Assembly (NCBI GenBank): GCA_030789695.1
Contig: CM061138.1
Location: 179,777,051-179,841,050 of the forward strand
Length of the DNA: 64,000 nt
From: Scilla litardierei
Lineage: Eukaryota; Streptophyta; Magnoliopsida; Asparagales; Asparagaceae
Reading direction: 5' to 3'
The notes under the pieces are model-generated. The model saw only the letters and a list, made by a program, of their open reading frames with translations, ran no database searches and was not told the origin of the DNA. Both the position numbers and the translations under genes were made by a program. Within the stretch, counting starts at the first letter, position 1. Each line of letters begins with the position of its first letter. Below, one piece after another: positions 54,699 through 64,000 of the stretch.

Positions 54699-55852
54699 AT
54701 GCCTTTCAAGAGATTGATTTCAAAGAAGATGAAGGTTACAAATGAATCTCTCTCTGAAAAGGAAATTATCGTGACCTATCTTTTTAGAACCACTACTTAT
54801 GAGCATTTCGTTAAACTTTTCAATAAGCAAATTCTTCATGAGAGGTTTGTTAAAATTGATCATTTAGAAAACTATGGCATTGATAGCATATTGGAATTTC
54901 AAAACTTGGCCAATCTCTTTTCTGCTGAAAATATTTATCTTTGCTATCCTAGACTTGTGCATCTTTTCTATGCCAACATGGACTATGACCTTACCAAGAG
55001 TAGATTCATCACCAAAGTGCTAGACACCAAACTTGCTATAACTGTGAAATATCTAGGAGCAGCTTTAGGAATCTCATACACTGGTATGTTATTAGATAAT
55101 ATAGAGATGGTTGATGAAAATATTTTGGAGAAAATGTATTTGCCTGGAAGATATTTCCAAACAAAATTTCCATGTAGCGATCTTCGCTATCCAGGAAGAA
55201 TCCTTACAAATATATTGTCTTACAATATACCTCAGAAATCTAGGAGCCACTATGTGTTATCTGAGAAGCAAGCTAAGTGCATCTATGCATTGCTAGAAAA
55301 TATTCGTATTAATTGGGCCAAAGTTATCATGGACTCCATCCTTGCATCTGCTTCTTCTGATAGACCTTCATCTACCCTAGCCCACGGTCATTACCTCACC
55401 ATTCTATTTATTGGATATAATTGCCTTTGGATAACGAAACCGAAATTCTGGAACTGGCTCGCATCTTTGATGTTCATGCTCTTGGTCGAATGAATCTTCA
55501 TAAAGATCTTGATCAGAACATTCCAGAAGAGAAGCTCGCTGCTGAAGGAGGATCGTCATCCTCAAAGAAAGGTAAAGAATCCCTCATCTCTGACACAGAT
55601 GAAGAGAAAGAGGGCAATGATGGTGAGGATGAAGATGAAGAACCGCCAGCCTACATCATTGAACTTCAAAATATGATCTTGAAGACAATTGGAACGCTGA
55701 AGATCTCTCAAGAGAGAGGTTTTGAAGACCTCAACATGAAAGTAGACGATCTTAAGGAATTGGTGGTGAAAAGCAACAAGATGACGGAAGAGACACTTGG
55801 TATGATCCTTGGCGAGATCAAGGAATTGAAGAGGAATGGAGGAGCTCCGTAA
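54699..55852 (+). pseudogene. Extra ORF of element A, frameshifted
   Basis: The start is placed at ATG 54699 (MPFKRLISKKMKVTN). An in-frame ATG at 54645 is also possible. The frame to about 55415 has PRLVHLFYANMDYD, VLDTKLAITVKYLGAAL and RINWAKVIMDSI, matching the conserved region of the element C extra ORF. A one-base shift near 55400-55420 moves the C-terminal part to the frame 55421-55852 (LDNETEILELARIFDVHALG, an acidic stretch DEEKEGNDGEDEDEE, then a coiled coil ending at 55852). Its function is unknown. Confidence 0.75.
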
Positions 55853-56229
55853 ACTAAGTCATTTGGTCTCTAAAACAATGGTTCTTTGACAAACTACATT
55901 TATCTTGGTCTGTAATAACTTCTTTTCTTATGCGATGTGATGTTTTGAACTAATTACTCATGTGTTTTTTTGCTTATGCTTGACATGCTTATGTGTGATA
56001 TGTTTATGTTTATGATGTGATATGCTCTGCTTTAAAATATGCTTTAAATCATATTATTATAAACTAACGTTGTTTTGCAGAAATGATCTTAAAGTACCTC
56101 AAAATTTTATCTTTATAGCTTGGTGAAATATTATCTGTCATTTTATGTCATTTTTTTATTGATGACAATGGGAGAAAAAGGATAAAATGCAAAAATATGA
56201 ATGAATATCATTTTGCTAACCAGCTTTGA

Positions 56230-56341
56230 TGCAGGAGGAGTACCGCATTTAAGCAGGGGGGAGTAAGTTATTTATTCATGTCAATATTCATTCATTATAA
56301 CTTATTTTTCATTTGGGTGTCATCATCAAAAAGGGGGAGAG
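56230..56341 (+). promoter_or_regulatory. Multiple polypurine tracts of element A
   Basis: GCAGGAGGAG (56231), AAGCAGGGGGGAGTAAG (56251) and AAAAAGGGGGAGAG (56328-56341) precede the right LTR, the last abutting it. Confidence 0.8.
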
Positions 56342-58087
56342 TGATGGGAAATCGAATCCCACCCCTAAGTGGTTTTGATGATGAGCACACCAAATAATGT
56401 TAGTGTACTAACTACACTACAAGTGTGCAGGTTATACGACAAGCGGTGACTTTACGCATACTCCAAAGAAACTCAACCACACTCAAGACAAAGACGAAAT
56501 TGCAAGTTCTACATCAAGCACAAGATGAAGTCAAGTGCTCAAACCTAAATGACGAAGGAACTTAAATTCAGGAGAAGCAAGCTTTCACCAGATCAGCTTC
56601 TCGAAGGTCTTGTCTTAAGTGTAGTATGTGAGTTCTTAGGATAATGTTAACGCCAAAGTATACATAACACACACACACACATAAATGATTTCGAAAATAA
56701 ATGTTTTAAATGTTTTAAACTCTTGAGAGCAATTGCTAGATTTTTTATATCCTAGTAGTCAATCTCCATTACACCCAGGAGTTGACTACACTCTTTGCTA
56801 GCCAAGTTTCAGAAGAAATTGCTCTGGGAGTCGACCACCAAAGGAGGGAGTCGACTACCAGCTGGAAGCAAATTTCCAATGAAACACTCTGGAAGTTGAC
56901 TACCACTCCTAGGGAGTCAACTACCAGCTGGCAAATTTCAACGATTTGATTTGCTGATTTTATTCTCTTATCCTTGATTTTTGGGACAAAAGTCAAACTT
57001 CATTTGAAATTTGAATCCTCTCTTATCACTATAAATATAGGACTCTATGAGATCTTTTTAAGAAGAAGAATATTATCATCAAATTGAAAAATCTCTTTTG
57101 TGCTGAAATTCTCAGATCTCTTATTCTCAAAGATCTCGTTATTATTTTCAGCCAAATCTGGTTTTATATTTCTTATCTCTATCTTTTACAGCTAGTATTT
57201 TTTTGAGATCAACTTATTTTATTTGGCTATTCAAAATAGTTTTTCAAATCCTTGTTCTTCATTTTCATTATTTGAAAGGATTTTTTGAAAACATACGATC
57301 TATATCACAAAGAATTATTCCATATCTTTGTGTGATCTAAAGATCGAATTTGAATTCTTTTAGCCAAGTAAATACACTTTGTTATAATTTACTTTGGCTA
57401 TAGAATTCTGGATGTAAATCCAAACTCCACTAATCTTTGTGGTGAGTTGAAAATTGATTTTATTTGTGGATTGCCCTTTGTTGAACGGGTGTTGGAAATC
57501 TTAGACAAGGCTATATGGTTGGAAATCCTGGTCAAGGCTAAGAGTTTGGGAAATCCTAACGAGTGAAGTTAGGTGCTTGTATTGCTAAGGCAATAGTGGA
57601 AAATCTCGTACCAGATTGGTCGAGGACTGGACGTACCCAAGTTGTAGGAAACCAGGATAAAAATCTCTGTGTTTGCGTTTGCATTCTTATGCGATTATTA
57701 TACTTGTTCTTAAACTCTTTACTTGCTAACAGATTGCAATTTGTTCATATTATTGGAAGCTAATTTTTTTGAGTAAAGATCAATAATTGTATGGAGACAT
57801 TTGTTTTTGTAATCTTATAATCTTTCAGCAGAGCTTTGCCTAAAACTCTCTGGGAGTTGACTACCATTCAAAGGGAGTCGACTACCTATTGTGTTATTTC
57901 TCTGATCAACTTTATTTATAAGATTGACTTATTGATTAAGAACCAAGCGTGGATCACTCTACTTGGTTTCTTAAGCAACATTAGAAGGTTTATAATTGTG
58001 CTAACCAACAAACAAAAAAGATTTACTATTTGCACTACACTATTCAACCCCCCTTCTAGTGTTATTTGCCATCCACAGGATCCAACA
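56342..58087 (+). repeat. Right LTR of element A
   Basis: 1746 bp, clearly diverged from 36474-38202, with a shorter (CA)n stretch near 56668. Ends GGATCCAACA. Confidence 0.92.
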
Positions 58088-58092
58088 CCAAC

Positions 58093-59265
58093 TACCTCAG
58101 GTATCGAGGTAGCTAGGAAAGGGGGTTTAATAGGCCGCAGTATTGCACCAAGCGTAGAATCAAAAAAATACCACAAGCAAGCCACTGTGCATACTAGGAC
58201 AACACAAACAACAAAAGATAAGGAAACTATACAGTGCTCCAGCACAGACAGCAATAAGTACTTCTCATCACAGAACTGTACACTGGCAAAAGTACAACTG
58301 GAAGGCAAGTACAAGTACAAAAAAAGTAAACGTCTGATATATAAGTACATTACTATGACTACAACCCTCAAGGTCCACAAAAGAACAACTCACACTTTAT
58401 CCTAACCCTGGGAACCAGGGTGGAAGGTAGCGTCTCTGGTAGGGTCCACAACCTGCTCCTGCTCCGAAGTCACCTGCTCTGGCCCTAAAAACCACGGGAG
58501 GGAACATGCCACTGCGTGACCTAGTAGGAAATCCAACTCGTGCAAAAAGTACATATTAATTGGGGATTATTGTTATAATTATTATGTTTTACTATTTTTC
58601 TTTCTTTTCTCACAAATAGCGCAAAGCATGAAAGGAAACACAGTCAAGCAAGAAAAGAGGAATCACACATTGTAAATTTAAAGTACTTAAATATAATTAA
58701 TTTCATTTGGAAACCGGGTGAGTCGTAGAATATGAGGAACTGGACTCCACCCCAAGTTGGGACAGTAAAGAGCACCTGCCAGTGGTACACGAGCACTATT
58801 TCCTTAACGGTGTCTCTCACTCCACCCACTCCCCCACTTCGGGTGCAAGTGAGGAAAACTCCACAACCGCATCACTACGTCACCGAGTACCCGAAACTGA
58901 GCAAGGTACTGTACCTGAAACTGAGCAAGGTACAATAATTTCTATCATATACTGGTCTAGTCCTCATGCCCTACTAGCACCTAATTTTCCCCCAACCCAT
59001 TTATAGGATGCTCACCTGCCATGTGGCAGACCGAGACATCCATATACTTTAATAGCATTTAAGTTAGGTAAACTAATGTACAATGTTAAAAATGTTATAA
59101 ATGACTTTCAAGAATGTGAATTACATTTAACAACAAGACTATTATGCAATATTAAGATGAACGTAAGGGGAATTAACAAGTATTAGCATTTAAATTAACG
59201 GACTAGCATAAAACATGAATTAGTGTGGTATTAATGAACTTTATTATCATTATGGGATTAAAGCA
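58093..59265. other. No gene recognised
   Basis: Sequence on the far side of element A, presumably continuous with 36000-36473 before the insertion. It contains a short direct repeat CTGAGCAAGGTAC at about 58900-58933. No coding signal accepted. Confidence 0.4.
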
Positions 59266-59680
59266 ACATAAACTTTATTATATAGCATTAGCAACATGAA
59301 CCTTATTACATAGCATTAGCAACATGAACCTCATTACATAGCATTGGCAAGCAATTTGCATCATTAGCAAGCAACGTAAAACATCATTATGGGATTTAAA
59401 ATTTGCAAGCAACATGAGCCATTCTCCAAACAACATGAACCTTACAACATGAACCATATAACATCATCGGAGTACACTTGCAATGGTCACAAAGCCATTC
59501 TCCATAAACATAATTCTACAAGCAACCAACTTATAGAGGCCACCAACATGACCCAATCTACAAGCCACCAACATGACCTAATCTACAAGCCACCACTTGC
59601 ATGCATCACAACACCATACAACATGAACCATACAACCATTCTACAAGCTACAAGCTACCACAAGGATCTCCATATGAAAA
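59265..59680. repeat. Imperfect short tandem repeats (AACATGAACC / ACATAGCATTAGC)
   Basis: About 30-bp units TTATTACATAGCATTAGCAACATGAACC repeat three times (59270-59350). Irregular CAACATGAACC and CAAGCCACCAACATGACC units follow to 59670. Confidence 0.7.
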
Positions 59681-60176
59681 AAACACACAACTTTGCTTCA
59701 AATTAATAATAACTAGTTGGTACTACACGACTATTACAACTTTAAGTTAATATTTTTTTTTTTGCAAAGTAAGGAATCCTACCTTAATGAGAAAGTCTTC
59801 ATCCTCTTCTCCTTCTTCCTTCTTTTTGATTTCTTTTCCTTTCTTCCTTTCTTTTCTTTCTTTTTCTTCCTTCTTTGTTTTTTGTGTGTCTTTAAGGGAT
59901 TTCGGCCAACAAGAGAAAAGAAGAGAAAAGACAAAAGAAAAAAGAAAGAAGAAGGGATAAGTAAAGAAAAATGTGGAGATTTCTAGAAAAACTTGGAATA
60001 TCTTCTCTTTTATTATCCTTTCCCCACTTTTTGCTTTTATTTGTTTTTGGTGTGTGTTAATAAGATGGATTCGGCCTTCCCCATGGAGAAAGAAAAGTCA
60101 AATGGAAAAATAAAAAGGAAAGAAAAAGAAAGTTGTAGAAGGGTGAAGAGATACTTAGTAAAAGAGATGTCTCCTA
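59681..60176. other. Pyrimidine/purine-rich spacer, no gene
   Basis: A strongly biased pyrimidine tract (about 59790-59890) followed by a purine tract (59913-59975). The ORFs are low complexity. Confidence 0.5.
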
Positions 60177-62278
60177 TGTAAGGGACCCTGCGGGGCTACA
60201 CAAACACTAGAGGGGGGTGAATAGTGTAATAGCAAGCAAAGCGCTTAATTAAAAGTTACTAAAATTAAAGCACAATAAGCAACGGAAATTAAACAGAGTG
60301 CTCAACAACAACAATCGCAAACACAGAGATTTTACCCTGGTTCCCCAAAACTTGGGTACATCCAGCCACACCAGTATTCACTATATTCCCACACAGAGAA
60401 GTGAATACAAAATCCCACAAAGGGATACACTCCCACAAAGAGAGAGACATCACCAAGAGGATTTAGGATTCCCACAAAGAGATATCCTTACTCTCACACA
60501 GAGAGACCTCACACAGAGGATTTGTTCTTTCACACAGAAAGAACCAAACTCCCACAAAGAGAGTAACTAATTCCCACAAAGAGAATTAGGGTTTCGAACA
60601 CAAAACAAAACGAAACAACACTTACCTATGCATTGATATGATCTTACCAATGTGAAGAAGAAGGCATGCAAGTGAATGGCCAAGTGCTTGAGATTAGCTT
60701 TGAATGCACTTGTTGATCTTTCTCTCTTCTAGGAATGAATCCTAACACTGCTCACTTGAGTGTATGAAATGAAGAGAAGAAAGATGTTCTCCAAGTAGAG
60801 GAATGAGATTGAAATCCCTTGGAGAAATTCCCTAGAGCTTAGATGCTATATCATAAGAATGAAGCTCTAATGAGGGAATGTGGGAGGAGTGGCTTAGAGA
60901 AGAGATGAAATGATCTTCTATGATTTCCTAACCCTTTTCTAGAGTTCTAAATGAACTAAGCCAATCCCTATATATAGGAAGCCAAAGGAACCCATAAAAC
61001 CAGCCAAACCCCCAAAGGGAAGAAATCTGCAACGGCTAGATTTTGGCAGTTTATGGCAAGGACAGTCGACTGATGATCATTAGACAGTCGACTGATCAAC
61101 GGCTAGAAAATATCCCAACGGCTATAATCTGAGCCAGGACAGTCGACTGTAGAAGACTACAAAGGCGACTGAAAAGCAGACAGTCAATTGTATATCCTTC
61201 ATCAGGCGACTGCAGCAGGGATGGACAAGAAACAGAGAGCAGCACTCTTTCTCCAGTTTACGCACAGGCGACTGATATCAATAATACAGTCGACTGTCAT
61301 ATAGTCAGGCGACTGTAATACCTTCATCAGTCGACTGATGTAAGATGGAGAAAAGACAGAGAGCGATGCATATTTCGTACTTACGCCTTTCAGACGACTG
61401 AAGGCCATTTCACAGGAGACTGTAAATATACAGACGACTGTAAAAACAACAACAGGCGACTGTCTTGCAACATGGGAAAAATCCCAGAAAATGCAAGAAG
61501 CGCACAGGCGACTGTCGACCAATTCATAGGCGACTGTAAGAGTACAGGCGACTGTAAATTGAACATCAGTCGACTTATGCGAAAAGCTCAAGATGAGTCA
61601 ATAGAAAATTTGACTTGAGCTGTGCATCACAGTCGACTGTAGAAGGCTCGACACGCGACTGGAAATCACCCAGTCGACTGTTAAACCTTCACCAGGCGAC
61701 TGCAGGAGAGCCAGAGACTCCAATTGAGTCTTTGGGCAAGATGAACCTATTGTGTTGGATTCTATGATACTCCTAAGGCTCACTAAGATGGTGAAATGCA
61801 AATGCATGAGAGTATGACCATCTATCAAGGCATTACAATAGTACTAGACTCAAAAAGAGAAATGCAAGTAAATGAAATTACATGGATTACAAATTGCATC
61901 TCCTAGAGTCTAACTCTTCAGTCTTGATGCCTTGATGCTCTCCATCATCTCCAAGCTTTGGCACTCCTTGATGAGCTTCCCTTCATCAAGCTCCAAGCTT
62001 TGGCAATGCTCCTCTAGATGTCCATTCATCATCATGCTCCAAGCTTTGGCTTCATTAGATGATCTTCATGACTTCATCCAAGCTTGAGCACACCATCACT
62101 CTTGGAGGTCTTTAAGATATCCCTTGTAATATCCTCCAAGCCTTATGCTTTGCCTCATCAACATATAATCATTAAGATAAACTGAGACTAAAACATAAGA
62201 TTGATTAGCACACTAGCATAATGTATTGATCATCATCAAAATAACATTAGTCTTGAAACCAAGAACTACTCCTAAACA
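60177..62278 (-). mobile_element. Solo LTR D (Sirevirus-type copia, minus strand)
   Basis: On the minus strand it starts TGTTTAGGAGTAG and ends CAGGGTCCCTTACA, similar in its end to LTR B. A TATA box (TATATATA) is at 60969-60976. No primer site or internal domain adjoins it, so it appears solo. Flanking TCCTA and TCCAT match only partly, so the target duplication is uncertain and the right boundary is provisional. Confidence 0.7.
61063..61702 (-). promoter_or_regulatory. Palindromic motif array, LTR D (CAGTCGACTG/CAGGCGACTG)
   Basis: About 20 or more copies of the motif over 640 bp. It is the same kind as in LTR B and lies about 90 bp upstream of the TATA box in minus orientation. Confidence 0.7.
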
Positions 62279-62700
62279 TCCATTTAATTTCAAGTTTGCC
62301 ATTACTCACAAGCACTCACAATCCTTTCATAATTTCCCTCTATCTTTATACCTTAATTACAAGAATGCCATCGCTTTATGCTTCTAAAGAAATGCCCTCA
62401 ATCTTAGCGTTTTATTTACAAGTTTGCCATTGCACAAAACTTTTTAATAAAAGCCCTTATCTCAATGTTCTTTTTTTACTTACAAGTTTGCCATAGCACT
62501 AAGCCTAGTCATTATTATTATTATTATTTATTTATTTTACCCTCAACTTTAGTCCATAGTTACAATGATGCCATTTGTGCAAAAATAGGAATAAAATTGC
62601 CCATATACTTGTATGCTTATTTACATCTCATGCCATCCTAAATATAAATCACAAATGGCAATTCCCACACACCACTTGACATGAATTCCAAGTGTAGGGA
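62279..62700. repeat. Degenerate repeats with TTACAAGTTTGCCATT
   Basis: TTACAAGWWTGCCAT-like words recur about every 50-80 bp (near 62290, 62358, 62410, 62480 and 62553). No gene recognised. Confidence 0.6.
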
Positions 62701-62951
62701 ATGATCCCAACATCTACGTACACTGTTCAATAGAGGTGTACCCAAAAGAGTGTACTATAGTCGTATTAAACTCTACGTACGAGGGGTTACATCCTACCAT
62801 CCTTAAAATAAATTCCGTCCTCGGAATTACAAAAATACCATAAAAGCGTAGCTGTACATAGAGTTGGGAGCTAAAAGAGTTACAAAGCCACGAGAGACAC
62901 TATGTAAACAAGTAAGGATACTTCTCTCGCATCTCATCTTCACGTTCCCAT

Positions 62952-64000
62952 TGTTGGGATTTCGTAATCACATGTTCACTTTCCTATTCTATTCAATGTG
63001 ATTTTGATGTGACAACTATTATTATTGCTACTCACTCTATCTATACAGATGTGCAGATTCCCAATTTATCCACGCTTGGACAATAATCACTTGATAAGGA
63101 ATCTCTGCACAAAGGCATCTCAAATACTCACATGAAGCTCAGCATACATATCTACGGAAATCTACAGACTGATGTATTTTATACTTTATAGATTTCAGAG
63201 CCTTGAATATGAAATCCATCTAAGTCCTAGGTTCCTAATAACATATCCTAAACAACCCTTTTTCAGATAAGTCAAAATTCCCTTTTTTTGTCCTGGTCGA
63301 CTAAGTCACACATTAGTCGACTAAAACTTTTATTCGAATTTTGACCTAAAAATTTCTGAGTAGTCCTCAATCTACTTCAGAAACCTACCGTTAAAATTTC
63401 AGTCAAAAATTCCAACCTTTGACTTTTAGTCGACTAACACTACTTTAGTCGACTAATGCAGTTTTTATGACCGTTTGCTTTGAAATTTTCTAGACAGTTT
63501 ATGAACGTTGGAAAACTCCTTTTTTCCCCCATTTTCATCCGTTTGTAACTGTCCAAAAATCCTATAAATATGAGGGCATACCCTTCATTCTTTCACACAA
63601 CTTACCTCTTTCATTCTTTTCTAGAATTGTTGATTCTAAGCAATCTTGCCTTAGTTGTTCTCATTCTCATTTACAAGAAGAAATCCATAGATTTCTCTCT
63701 TCTAATGAGAACAGAAGAACTTCAAGATTCTTATTCATAGATCTTTTGAGAATTAAGGTTTTCTACCTTAAAGCAATTTTACCTTTTTTCAACATCATTT
63801 TGAAAAGTTGTTTGTGTTCATAATTGCAAGAAGAAATCGATAGATCTCTCTCTTCTTTTATGAACCAGAGAACTTCAAGTTTGTTCTTCATTACATATCA
63901 TATACATCTTGAAGTCTCCTTTTAAAACACCATCCTTGAATTTCATTCTAAATTCATAACAAGGCTATATGTGTTTTTCTATTTCATTATTTAACAGGTT
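62952..64000 (+). repeat. LTR E, start of another copia-type element (cut by window end)
   Basis: The proposed start is TGTTGGGATTTCG at 62952. It holds four TAGTCGACTAA-like palindromes (63296-63460) and a TATA box TATAAATA at 63563-63570, followed by a transcribed-looking leader with repeated ATAGATCTTTTGAGAA-like segments. No end or primer site is in the window. Confidence 0.6.

Larger units (their letters stand above)
36474..58087 (+). mobile_element. Element A: Sirevirus-type copia element, pol-less, nested
   Basis: LTRs at 36474-38202 and 56342-58087 start TGATGGGAAATCG and end GGATCCAACA. Flanks are CTAAC (36469-36473) and CCAAC (58088-58092), a one-mismatch target duplication. Without the inserted LTR B and element C the length is about 7.4 kb. 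The interior has a primer site, a decayed gag (40034-40061 plus 52437-53845), an extra ORF (54699-55852) and several purine tracts. No integrase or RT sequence was found. The LTRs differ at many sites, so A is the oldest of the three. Confidence 0.88.

Noticed and set aside
57563..58405. ORFs at the right end of element A
   Set aside because: Within LTR A or its flank, with no conserved domain. The same LTR region gives a different ORF in the left copy.
60298..60570. 90-codon ORF with repeated QRD/THKE units
   Set aside because: Translated CACAAAGAGAG repeats inside solo LTR D, reading against the LTR direction.

Overview
This window is repeat-rich plant nuclear DNA. It holds part of one recognisable host gene surrounded by nested LTR retrotransposons. 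The evidence for a plant is a plant-type MACPF gene with long introns, Ty3/gypsy chromovirus and Ty1/copia Sirevirus-type elements, and initiator-Met-tRNA primer sites next to the LTRs. The species cannot be fixed from the sequence. No rRNA gene, tRNA gene or CRISPR array was seen.

Layout. 1-2570: decayed minus-strand Del/Tekay-like Ty3/gypsy polyprotein. 3105-7279: composite of small non-autonomous LTR elements with direct and inverted LTRs, bounded by the 5-bp repeat GCGCG. 9896-11248: a small element whose two nearly identical 317-bp LTRs face each other (inverted) and which is flanked by a perfect target duplication, GATCG. 13398-16579: non-autonomous gypsy element with gag and protease only (target duplication CTCTC). 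17164-23178: nearly full-length gypsy chromovirus, minus strand (target duplication AAAGG). 23764-32827: four 3' exons of a plus-strand MACPF gene (NSL1/CAD1 family). The exons for its N-terminal half were not found. 33000-36470: no gene recognised.

36474-58087 is one large nested Sirevirus-type copia complex. Outer element A carries a broken gag and a downstream extra ORF, and no reverse transcriptase or integrase was found in it. Solo LTR B (38206-40001, target duplication CACTT) sits in A's primer-binding site. Full-length element C (40062-52431, target duplication TGAAG) sits in A's gag. C has an intact gag, a pol broken in two places, and an intact extra ORF. Its LTRs differ at only about four or five positions, so it is the youngest insertion. 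60177-62278 is a minus-strand solo LTR (D). 62952-64000 is the start of a further plus-strand LTR (E).

The most interesting signals are these. (1) Five LTR families (A-E) carry dense arrays of short palindromic motifs, each family with its own core, ending roughly 50-110 bp before the TATA box. (2) In A and C the same family-specific motif is repeated between the gag/pol region and the extra ORF, which suggests an internal promoter or shared regulation. (3) The extra ORFs of A and C are homologous although the elements are otherwise divergent. (4) An inverted-LTR retroelement was integrated as such, with a clean target duplication. (5) Several gypsy-derived non-autonomous elements share a coiled-coil gag start followed by a very GC-rich Pro/Gly/Arg island.
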